From positions 20,307,996-20,371,995 of the forward strand of contig NC_087066.1 of assembly GCF_963678635.1 (NCBI RefSeq): 64,000 bases of DNA. The letters run 5' to 3'. Source of the DNA: Symsagittifera roscoffensis. Lineage: Eukaryota; Xenacoelomorpha; Acoela; Convolutidae. The notes under the pieces were generated by a model, which had not been told where the DNA came from, ran no database searches, and was given only the letters and a program-made list of their open reading frames with translations. Shown in pieces: positions 22,669 to 32,403 of this stretch (the first letter of the stretch is position 1; each line of letters starts with the position of its first letter). A program made the position numbers and the translations under genes.

Positions 22669-23058
22669 TTGCCGAGCTTTTAAGTCCATAGATTTGACAC
22701 TTCTGATTTGCCAAAAATTTTGCGAAAAATCGCTGCCACTGTGGTTGGTAGAAAATGAAGTTAGACCATGCGCGGTGGATTGACCTCGCTCAATTGTTGA
22801 CATTTCTTCAATTGCCATTCATTACTCAAGGGATTTTATTCATTTGATCTTATGATAGCTGACATAGCTCTGCTGCAAGCATGCTAATCGATACATGTGC
22901 CAAAGGAGGGGCCCCTGATCAAAACATCTAATTAAGTGGATTTGGTGCAATCAATGACAAGCATTTCGGACGTGTCTCATTGGAGTTACACTAATTATAA
23001 ATGGCAAAAATATATAGTTCATTACAATAGTCAATTCTTTGGGAAGGAGTGCTAGAAC

Positions 23059-23435
23059 CAGGGGCGGATTTAGATTGAATTTATCTGACATTTTGTATAA
23101 CATATCTGAAGAGGATAGACCAAGGGCATAATAATTGCCCGCTTGACGTCTACCCTGGTGCGCCAATATATACTGATTTTGAGAGGGGAGCGCGCGCCGA
23201 AGAAACGCGATTTCTTGGTCAAAGTTTTCCAAAAAGTGCCTAGAAACGCCTTATTTGACCTGTTTTCGCAAAATTTTGCCTGCGGCGGAAAAGAAATTGG
23301 CCATACAGAGTCTTTTTACTGCTTTGGGAGAGCTCGGAAAATCAATTTGGTCGACCTGAAAAAAAAATGTCGACAATTTTTTCGAAAGTTTTTCAAAAAT
23401 ATTCCCCCCTCGAGCAAATCTTAGATCCGCTTCTG
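23059..23435. mobile_element. hAT-type MITE, copy 2
   Basis: Starts CAGGGGCGGATTTAG, ends TTAGATCCGCTTCTG. Flanks gctagaac (23051-23058) and actagaac (23436-23443), 7 of 8 identical. The interior contains the family's 'gaaaatcaatttggtcgacc' and 'gcgcgcgccgaagaaacgcg'. Confidence 0.85.
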
Positions 23436-23917
23436 ACTAGAACGATAGTGAAAAACGTCTGATAGAAATAATTTTCATCTGATAGAAATAATGCAGTATT
23501 TATAGCAACACTCAGAGTATTTGTATATTTATTTCGTATCCATTCATTAAATAGATGAATTTACAAATGTGCTGACTTTGAATAACGTCGAATTCAAATA
23601 ATTGTATTGTAAGTTTTTCTTTTCTATATTTTGAAAATTTAATGTAACCTCTCATGTAAAATTTCATTTTAGGCGAATCACTTGATAGCGGAAGAGTTTG
23701 AATTCTTTTGCTTTTTTCTCAAAAAAAGATCGAAAACCCTGAAAAATTAAAAGCATTGCATTTAGTCAAATCATACCTTGCGAAATTTTTTCTAAAACTC
23801 AGCGTAATAATGCATTATATGTGGTTGCCGAATGCGGACTGTTTGAATTGAAAGCATTCTTTTTCTACTTTCAGTAAATGATCTGGTGGGTTATTTAACA
23901 AATGAAATAGCCCTATT

Positions 23918-24207
23918 CAAGGGCGAATCTAGGACTTTCTCGAGGGGGAGGCGGATTTTCAAAAAAAAATGTTGACCTTTTTTCTATTAGGTCGACAAAA
24001 TTGATTTTCTTAGCGTTCACAAATCATATAAAGACCCTGTCTCGAACAAATTTTCTGCGCAAAGGCGCCGTTGAAAAAATTTTGGGTCAGTCAGCGATAA
24101 GTGGATATATCAAAATAGTATGAAAAAGGGACACTGGGTCGGCAGGGTGTCAAATCTCTGAGAGGGGGCGATCACCACCATCGCCAGGCCCCTTAAATTG
24201 ACTACTG
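23918..24207. mobile_element. hAT-type MITE, copy 3 (degenerate)
   Basis: Starts CAAGGGCGAATCTAGGA and carries 'ttctcgagggggaggcggat' and the 'gggtcggcaggg' interior. The right end is decayed ('aaattgactactg'). Flanks match poorly, so boundaries are approximate. Confidence 0.65.
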
Positions 24208-24642
24208 GCTTTTTTACTTGACGAAATTGCGTAAAAAATGTTAAGAATAAATTAACGTATTGAAGTTTCTTATATAGGTCTTGATGCATTTTGTGATTTT
24301 TTATTGTTCAAGCTCAAATCTGAAACTTCGCGATTGAATTTTTATTGTTTTTAAGCTCAATGTATATTCCTTTTGTTACGTGGAAGGCAAAATCCCCTGC
24401 TATCGAACAGCAAAATTGTAGCGGTAGCAAAAAACATGATCAATTATTACTATCGAAAAAGGAATTTATTTTATATACTTTCCAGCGCCGGATGTTGATT
24501 GAACCGCCATCCTACAAGCCACCATATCTTGAAGTCGAATTTAGGTCAAAATTAGGATACAATTACATAACAACAGTGACAGTTTCTTTTTGTTGCATAG
24601 CAAAAGCATTATATTTCGGCTTGCAAGAATCATCATTTTGAC

Positions 24643-24902
24643 CATGGGCGGATTTAGGGGGGGGGGGGGGCGGACGCTCCTTCTCCATAGGGATTCGACC
24701 TCACGCCGACCCAAGGGTCCCCCCTTTGGTACTTTTTAAGGAATCCATTTTTGGCCGACCGACCCAAAAAGAGCTTCGGCGCCAATACATGCCAATTTTG
24801 AGGGGGGAGTGCGCGCCGAAAAAACGCGATTTTTTGGTCAAAATTTTCTAAAAAGTGCATAAAAATCCGCCCCCCCTCGAAAAAATCCTAGATCCGCCCC
24901 TG
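24643..24902. mobile_element. hAT-type MITE, copy 4 (perfect TSD)
   Basis: Starts CATGGGCGGATTTAGG (one change from the family) and ends CCTAGATCCGCCCCTG. Flanked by a perfect 8-bp duplication attttgac at 24635-24642 and 24903-24910. At 260 bp it is an internally deleted member. The G-run after the TIR is long. Confidence 0.92.
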
Positions 24903-25089
24903 ATTTTGACTCTTCTGCTTGTTAGTCTACCACTTTTTCAGTACATAAAAAGTTTTAGGTATTGATCCAGTTTTCTAAAATAACGTTCATTTTATCTAAA
25001 CAATGTCAATTAAAAAATTTTCTCAAAACTCAAAGAGCTTCATGCCATATAATTTTTTGTTTGAAATTCAAAACAGGAAGTATTTTTCG

Positions 25090-25520
25090 TATTTATTCAG
25101 TCAATTTTCGCCGATCAAAATAAAAGTTTTCAACAAACAATTTTTATACCCATTGAAGATATCGACTTCCTGAGTTCAAATGTAAAAAAAATAATTCACT
25201 TCCGATATTTGTATGTATAAGTCTGGGTTTTGAAAATTGACAAATTTGCCATGTTTTGAACTAAATTTTGCGCGCTTTGAAGAGTGTATTCATGCTGAGA
25301 GCGTAACGCGAATTATTTATGCGTGGCGAATTAACCCGCACAACTGAATTGTTCAATTTGAATTGAGGCTAGCTATATGGTCGTATTAATTTTACACCTT
25401 GATATTGTCCAAAATGTATAGGTTTTCAAAATTTTCTTTTCCTAAAAACTATTCGATAAAAATTAAGGGAGAGTTGGAATATTCAGGGCTTTGCCCCGAT
25501 ATACGAGCACTCTTGTTTGT
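25090..25520 (+). repeat. Dispersed repeat R1, copy 3
   Basis: Landmarks in the same order as at 16685: 'ttttcgccgat', 'acccattgaaga', 'gagcgtaacgcgaattattt' (25301 onward), 'attgaggctagct', 'attcagggctttgccccgat' and 'atacgagcactcttgttt'. The 'gcgtaacgcg' site is the uninterrupted counterpart of the TIR-element insertion at 52725. Confidence 0.75.
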
Positions 25521-26052
25521 TTCCTTACGTTGCTTATTTTCCAATTGTCTGTTGACTATGTTCAAGTAGTTTGAATTTAGAAAAAAAAACAGTCTCAAGA
25601 TAGCAGTAAGGTAATTTAATCAAGATGCGAGAACCATATGATTTAATTGGTAAATAAAAATATACAAATATGCTCAGTATAATACTGGGAGCAAATCTTT
25701 GTTTTTCATTGGAATGGATAAGATAGATTAAACAATCTAACTGCTAATTTTCTAGCATAATCAATGACACAAAACTTCGACATTTCCATAGCAAATGTAT
25801 TTGCATGAGACTGGCTCCAATTAATAGTAGAATTTTCTGCCAACTTTTTTAACAAAAAAATTGCGAATTTATATTAACAATATTGATTTTTTGTTTTTAA
25901 TGCAAATAAAAAATAAATGAGTTTTGCGGTCAATTATTCATGCGACAGCCAGAGGAACTACTCGAGTTTCGAAACATTAATTTCGAGAAATAAGTTAAAT
26001 TATCCCTCAAACAAGTATGAAGAGTTTGACGAATAACCTCAAATTAGGATAA

Positions 26053-26244
26053 CTAACAGAAGATTTGTTTCGTCTTATCAAAGCGTAAGCGGTAGTATAC
26101 ATCAATCCCATTGCTGGCAGCTTTTTGTGTTTTTCCATAGGCTACCGCACATGCCACTTTGCACATAACACACCATCTGTGGGGACACATTGTTGAATTA
26201 AAATTTTCTTCAAAAAATTTTAAAGTGGTTTTAGCTTTTCCCAA
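26053..26244 (-). CDS. Antisense conserved Cys-rich frame, unit 1
   Basis: A minus-strand frame of 63 codons that includes CPHRWCVMC, AYGKTQKAASNGIDVYYRLR and KTKQI. The third tandem unit keeps the same frame with nearly the same residues, including the Cys pairs. I do not recognise the family. It could be an exon of a tandemly duplicated gene, or the remnant of a transposon gene. The middle unit is broken in this region. Confidence 0.35.
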   Translation of the reverse strand: MGKAKTTLKFFEENFNSTMCPHRWCVMCKVACAVAYGKTQKAASNGIDVYYRLRFDKTKQIFC

Positions 26245-26849
26245 ACATTTTGAAAAGTGTTACAGTCAAAAACTTTTTCATGGAATTTATACGGAAGAAA
26301 TTACCCAGAATATTTATCATGGGTTGATGAAACTATGATTTCCTAGTTCTGAACTATCAAAACATTGTGAAAGGCTGATATTTAAGTTTTCACAGATTTA
26401 AAAACTTTTGTCTCAAGTATAATTGAATAACTATCGAATTAGAATGAAATATCAATTTCACTTAACACGTCAACAATTTTCAGGAATCAAAACTGAAAAA
26501 ACCTCCAATTCAACATTTAAAAAAAATTGGGGCGGTTTTTCACTACCGTTTCCCAAGCTGTGTACGTATTTTAACTAAAAGTAAGACCTGCTAAACCTCC
26601 ACAACTTTATTTCCAAGATATAGGATCAAATAAAAAATATATTTCAGCGCAAAAACTCTATCAACCAAAAAAAATGCGCATTTATATCAACAATGTTGAT
26701 TTTTTGTTTTTAATGCAAATATAAACAAATGAGCTTTGCGGTCAATTATTCATGCGACAAGCAGTTAAACTACTCAAGTTTCAAGTTTTAAGTTAAAACA
26801 TCACTCAAAAAACGTATGATAATTTTGAGGATTAATTTTCAAACCAGGA

Positions 26850-27010
26850 TAAATAACAGGAGATTTTTTTCGTCCTATCAAATCGTAAGCGACAGTATAC
26901 ATCAACCCCAGTGCTGCCAGCCACTTAAGCTTTTCCATAAGCAAGCACACATGTCAAGTTGCACATAACACACCATCTGTGGGGACGCATTGTCGAATAA
27001 AATTTTTCTA
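26850..27010 (-). pseudogene. Antisense Cys-rich frame, unit 2 (broken)
   Basis: The equivalent of the unit 1 and unit 3 frames. CPHRWCVMC and GVDVYCRLRFDRTK are still readable on the minus strand, but a stop and changes interrupt the middle (after AYGKA). Confidence 0.35.
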
Positions 27011-27626
27011 TAAAAAATTTTAAAGTGGTTTTAGCTTTTCTCAAACCTTTTCAAAAGAATTACCCGGAAGCTTTATCATGGGTAAATGAAACTATGATTT
27101 CCTAGTTCTGAACTCTCAAAACATTGTAAAAGGCTGATATTTAAGTTTTCACAGATTTAAAAACTTTTGTCTCAAGTAAAATTGAATAAACATCAAATTC
27201 GCATTCTTTAACAATTTCATTTTAATTTTCAACAATTTTCTGTAATCAAAGCTGAAAAAAGCCCTCCAATTGAATTTTGAAAAAAAATTCTGACGGTTTT
27301 TCACTGCTCTTTTCTAAGCTGTGTACGTAAATCAACTAAAAGTAAGACCTGCAAAGCCATCACAATTATATTTGCAAGATATAGGATCAAATTAACCATA
27401 TATTTCAGCGCAAAAACTTTTTAATTAAAACAAATTGCGTGTTTAATCAACAAGGTTAATATTTTGTTTAAAATACAATTACAAACAAATTAGTTTTGTA
27501 AATCAATTATACATGCAACAACCAGTGGAAGTACTCGAGTTTCGAAACATTAATTTCGAGAAATAAATTAAAATATCACTCAAACAAGTATGAAGAGTTT
27601 GACGAATAATTTTCAAATTAGGATAA

Positions 27627-27818
27627 CTAACAGGCGATTTGTTTCGTCTTATCAAAGCGTAAGCGGTAGTATACATCAATCCCATTGCTGGCAGCTTTTT
27701 GTGTTTTCCCATAAGCTACCGCACATAACCTTTTGCACACAACACACCGTCTTTGGGGACAAATTGAAGAATTAAAATTAACTTTACAAAGTTTAAAAAT
27801 GGTCTTAGCTTTTCTCAA
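27627..27818 (-). CDS. Antisense conserved Cys-rich frame, unit 3
   Basis: Sixty-three codons, co-linear with the unit 1 frame: CPQRRCVVC, then AYGKTQKAASNGIDVYYRLR identical to unit 1, then KTKQIAC. The last 40 residues are almost unchanged while flanking DNA differs clearly, which suggests either selection or recent gene conversion. Function unknown. Confidence 0.35.
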   Translation of the reverse strand: MRKAKTIFKLCKVNFNSSICPQRRCVVCKRLCAVAYGKTQKAASNGIDVYYRLRFDKTKQIAC

Positions 27819-28245
27819 ACATTTTTAAAAAAAATTTCAGTCAAAAAAAAATTGCATTGCATTTAAATGAAAGATGTTACCCGAAAACTTTATCACAGGG
27901 TTATTGAAACTTTGATTCCCTAACTCTGAACAGTCGAAGCATCGTAAAAGTCTGATATTTGAATTTTCACAGATATAAAAACTGTTGTCTCAAATATAAT
28001 TGAATAACAATCAAATTAGCATATTTTAACAATTTCATTTTAAACTTCACCAAATTTCTGGAATCAAAGCTGAAAAAAATCCAATTCAACTTTGAAAAAA
28101 AATTTTGACGCTTTATCACTGCCGTTTCCCAAGCTGTGTACGTAATTTAACTAAAAATAATACCTGCTAAGCCACGACAACTATATTTGCAAGATATAGG
28201 ATCAGACTAACCATATATTTCAGCGCATAAACTTTTAAACAAAAA

Positions 28246-30635
28246 GAGGGTTTTTATTTAAGCACATGATGAATTTACAAAAGCAGGGAGTTTTATTGGT
28301 TCATTATGTAAGGGATAATTAGTAGAAATTATCAGATTAAATTTTTGGTTTTATAGATAAAATTTTGTTGACTATATAACACAAAAAAGATAGTTCTTAA
28401 AAATAAATCTTACCTCTCTTTTTTTAGCGTTTTAGTGGTATTTTAATTCAAATCAAATTTTCTCGTTATTAGAGGGCAAAATTTACATCATCAATTTGAT
28501 TTGATCAGGCTTGTTATTTCTGCGCTGCTTGTTTCCGCAAATACGTGTTTTAGCGCTGTAGTTTGCCACCTATAAGAAATCATGCTGACTGTTTCAATTG
28601 AATGAAAATTTATCAAAGTTTTGTCAAAAAAAACTTGTTTTTTAGTTCTAAGAAATGTTAAAAGCGAAAAAAAAGTAATATCACAAAAATTTTCAGTCAA
28701 CATTTTGTCAAAACATTTTTTTTCAATTGTTTTTTTTTCAAAAGCTTGTCTGCAGCCAACAAAATTTTTGTCAAATTTTGTGGGTCTTTGTGGGGTTCTT
28801 CGACCGTCAGTAAAGTCATTTTATTGGACCCAAAAATTTCAAATAATTTATATAAAAATTCGCAAAGAGAAAATCGTAGATTCAACCCCGTTCTGCTAAA
28901 AACAAATTTGTCTTTTGAACATGTCAAAACAAAGTTTGAGTTTTTATCCCCAAAATGATCACTTTTGGCTTTTTTTAGTCAATGAAAAATAACGCAATAA
29001 CTACTTTGTCCATCACTGACATAGGTGAACTTCTTACGTATCGCAAAATCTTCTCTCAAAATCTGCAAAATATTGTGTAGATTAATTTGTTTTGGTTGAT
29101 AGACAAAAATGGTAGTTTTACTATATAACACACAAACTTTCTATTTGAAAACAATTTTTAAACGTTGTGCCCAGATTTTGTTGGAGAGTATAACCCTTTT
29201 AAATATCTTTTTGTTGAGCTACGTAAGAATTTACTCATTTGTTGGGCTTCATAAGAAGCTCACTTTGATTCATTTATATGTCAGTGATCGACTAAAAAGT
29301 TTTGGCGTAACTTTTGATTGGCTAAAAGCCCAAAAACGATCCCTTTTTGGGGTAAAACATTAGGCGCGAGTTTCGCTAAAATTTCGAATTTTGCTGAATT
29401 TCTAAGCAAGTTTTGTCATCATCATTTTCCACCTAATGTCAACTCAGTTTGAGAAAAACGGGTTCTTATGCTTTTCGTCCGCAAAGTTTAAATCAGTAGT
29501 GCAGTTAGTTGAACATTATATAATAATTTTAGTTCCTGCGAAACGCAGAGGAGCTATCAGTAGGCTTTAACAGTCCTCTCGAGGATAGTCCATTTGTTTT
29601 ATCTCCCCACATTCCAGACAGTGTTATTTTGCTAAGCTGTTTTTTGCGACTCAAGGCCGTTTTTTTGCGTCTAGAACTTTTACGTGGTACAACTATTGCA
29701 GCCAAATTTGGTTGAAGGTAAATCTTTTTTTTTGACCGCAAATTGGGCACAGAAAAAGAATTTATCAAAATTTTTTGATTGACGAACATTAGTCATTTAT
29801 TTCTTGCTCAACTTCAGGAAAGATCGGAAAAAGGACTGCCGTTTATGTTTAATAGCTCATTGAATAAAAACTTCTGGCTTATGAAGCTGAGCTTAGTGCT
29901 TAGTTCTTGCTATTAAAACTGTGATAGCAGTGTCGATACTCTTGAAAGGGCCACGAACATCTCTCCAAAGTTTTTATAATTTTCAAAATCTTTCAACATT
30001 TTTTTCAAAATAACATCTTATACTGTTCTGGGTGCGCTCGGAAGTCATTTGTATTTCTACATCCGGATTAACTAATTAATCATTTGCATATTTTATGGAT
30101 GTGAAAAAAATTGGCTGATGCGGTAAATACATTGATAAGCTGAACACTTTGATTCAGAAATAGTTTTTTTTTGTGAAAAAAACTGCACCAAGCTCACAAT
30201 TTCTGCCATATAACTATCATTTTTTGGGTTTTTGGCTATATAATACCTATATACAATTTTAAATTTCAGCCCTGTTTGATGCAGATTTTGATGCAAAATC
30301 AGTTGGAAAAAGACTGTGCACACATCAGTATATCGATATGCTACAAATAATAGCCAAGCTCGGATTTTTTGTTGAAATATAGAACTTTGAATGTTGAACG
30401 TGTTATTTTGTACTGGTGGCATAAAAAGTGATTATGCAATCGCCCAGATATGAACAAAATTAGAGCAGCTAACACACTTGTTTTTTAAATGAATGCTCAT
30501 AAGTTCGAGCAGACTGTGGTTTACTTTGTCCGAGTCAAGCGAGAAAAAAAACAAAAGCTCCGGTATATTTTTTGTTAAGTTTCTTAGTATGGTTTTTTGC
30601 CTATAAACTACAACTACGAACGATTTTTGAAAAAA
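28246..30635. other. Non-coding; partial relative of the 48.9 kb foldback element
   Basis: From about 28970 to 29160 the text 'aaaaataacgc..aactacttt' and 'ttttactatataacacac' parallels 49139-49300 inside the Tc1-like foldback, so a diverged, end-less relative is present. Elsewhere no gene is recognised. Frames at 29529-29789 and 30093-30422 (minus) have no motif. Confidence 0.4.
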
Positions 30636-30835
30636 ACTACGAGCGCGCGTTGAAAAAAAACGCAATTTTTTGGTCAAAATTTTCTTAAAAGTGCCTAAAA
30701 ACGCCTTTTTGGCCTGTTTTTTCCAACATTTGCCTGGGGCGCAGAAAGTTTGGCCCAAAGGGGACTTTTAGTGCTTCGGGAGAGTTCGAGAAATCAATTT
30801 GGTCGACCTACAAAAATATCCTAGATCCGCCCCTG
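30636..30835. mobile_element. hAT-type MITE fragment, copy 5
   Basis: The interior ('gcgcgcgttgaaaaaaaacg', 'aatcaatttggtcgacct') and right end CCTAGATCCGCCCCTG are intact to 30835. The left half is missing. The upstream junction near 30636 is not a TIR, so it is a truncated copy. Confidence 0.75.
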
Positions 30836-31339
30836 TTTGTCTGAAAACTTTTTTTGGTGCTAAGAACTCAAAAACTTCTCAACTTCAGATACTATAAATT
30901 CAATACTCGAGCCAGTTTATGGTCACATTGCCTAACGCCAACAGTTTCCCTTCGGCTTAACTCAATCAATCTATTGATTAAAACATCCGTATTTTCAAAT
31001 CTTGTTGATCAATTCAAGCTTATAATTTCTAATTCCACTCTCCTCAGCTCAGCATTTTCCGCAGACATGTTTACTGTTTAAAGAAAAATTAATATCCAAC
31101 TTCATTTGTGAAACAAAAAACAGGTGAAAACAGAAAACGGGAGTTTTTCATCAATGTGGAAGAAAAAAATTCGAATATACCGTTTAATAAAAAGATTTGA
31201 AAGTTGTAGAAATGTTCTGCATTATTTAAGAGCTGCATAAATTGAACGGAACTGAGTTTTTTAAGAATTGAATTAGAAATGAAAACAGCTGAGGCGCGTT
31301 TTATACCATTGCAACTGCCTTTTATGCCAAAAAGAAAAT
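30836..31339. other. Non-coding, upstream of the galactosyltransferase gene
   Basis: No recognised gene or repeat. It probably contains upstream regulatory sequence, but no promoter motif can be supported. Confidence 0.3.
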
Positions 31340-31595
31340 GAAATTACGCCAATATTTTCATTCTTTTTATATTTTTTAGTTCAAGAGTTTATTTGCACTG
31401 GGAAAAAACAACATAGGATAATTTGTCAACTTATTGGACAAAAAAGTTTTCTGCAGGCCAAAAAAAACGAAATTTTGTCAATTTTTCCATTCTCTGTATA
31501 TTTCGTAGTTCAAGAGTTTATTTATAAAATGACTGGTAAAATCGATTAATTTGTCAATTTATTGGACAAAAATGTTTTGGCGGCAAACTAAAGCA
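31340..31595 (+). repeat. 128-bp tandem duplication over the 5' end of exon 1
   Basis: 'agttcaagagttta' at 31379 and 31507, and 'ttattggacaaaaa' at 31431 and 31559, give a 128-bp period. The second unit runs into the start codon (gacaaaaATGtttt, ATG 31572); the first unit has AAG at the same place. The promoter-proximal region and start have therefore been duplicated, leaving one usable ATG. Confidence 0.8.
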
Positions 31596-31820
31596 TGCGT
31601 GTTAATGATTTCGGCCGCAGTTTTTATCGTCTCAGCCCATTTCTATCTAGAAAAGATAACTGCGACCCAGAATTTTTACAAACCGGGGATAAATTTTACA
31701 AATCAGTTCAATCTATGCACATTGAAAGAGCACATCATCAATACCTCGGCCGCGGCGAGTCCGCAAAAGGAAACAACAATCACTACCACCCCTCACCCAG
31801 AGAGCAGTAGGACAATTGAG
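31572..31820 (+). CDS. Beta-1,3-galactosyltransferase-like, exon 1 (anchor and stem)
   Basis: Eighty-three codons from ATG 31572 with the layout of a type II Golgi glycosyltransferase. There is a short basic cytoplasmic tail (MFWRQTKA), a membrane anchor (VLMISAAVFIVSAHF, residues about 10-24) and a Ser/Thr-rich stem with NFT and NTS sequons. It ends GAG|GTACAA at 31820/31821, phase 0, matching the phase 0 start of exon 2 at 45414. Joining to exon 2 is inferred from phase, strand and domain logic, across a 13.6-kb intron filled with transposons. The donor GT lies two bases inside the terminus of the gypsy LTR, so the element may have supplied the splice site. If the join is wrong, this is the first exon of another type II membrane protein. 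Confidence 0.65.
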
Positions 31821-32403
31821 GTACAATTTTAAGAATACAAAAGGCTCGAGTTATTAATCTGGCGAGTTATTAATTATCTGGAGTTAATTAACTTTCCCCC
31901 ATCTGAATTTCAAGTTCCAACAAAGCTTCAAATATCAGCGCGGAATTTTGAATATTTCAGCCGCTGTTTAAAGTTCCGGTGAGAAAATTTTCTATCAAAA
32001 ATGACAAACAAGTTCGAAAAAAATGTATGTTTTTTCTTTGTTTCTGTTATACCCACGGATTGAATATTCTGTGTAAACTGGATTGACATTCTAAGTCTTG
32101 GGTAAGAAAATAAGAAGAGTTTGATCAACGTAAACATTCTGTAAAACTGTTGTCTGTTGGCTTCGGATCTGACCTCGAAAAGCATATGAGTGTCAGAAAC
32201 TCATAATAACTAGTACATAACTGGTTAAGTTTAATAATTACGTATTTATAACAGACTTCTATAATTAATGTAAATATACCCATTGGTTAAGAAGCGCCAA
32301 GAGATTGAGTAAATAAAATACTATGGTTTATGTTTATGTTTTAGTACGCATGGCATCTAGTCCCTACATTGGGTTTTCTTCTTATATCCAACTGGATAAC
32401 ACT
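31819..32403 (-). repeat. LTR of gypsy copy 1 (3' LTR)
   Basis: About 585 bp, shared at near identity with 36496-37081. On the minus strand it follows a polypurine tract (complement of 32404-32414, ccccctttttt), begins AGTGTTATCC and ends AATTGTACCT. That AG...CT terminus type is known in some gypsy-group elements. The 5' LTR is not in the window. Confidence 0.7.

Larger units (their letters stand above)
25860..28245. repeat. Three tandem units of about 0.76-0.82 kb
   Basis: Units start near 25862, 26678 and 27437 ('gcg.atttatat.aacaa.'). Each contains 'gtatacatcaa', 'acaca.c.tctgtggggac', 'ttttaaa.tggt.ttagcttt', 'ctgatatttaagttttcaca' and 'aagctgtgtacgta', and ends near 'gatataggatca...atatttcagcgc'. 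Divergence is uneven: the block holding the antisense frame is far better kept between units 1 and 3 than the rest. Confidence 0.85.

Noticed and set aside
30093-30422. 109-codon minus-strand frame
   Set aside because: No motif, AT-driven composition, no splice context; length alone is not convincing.
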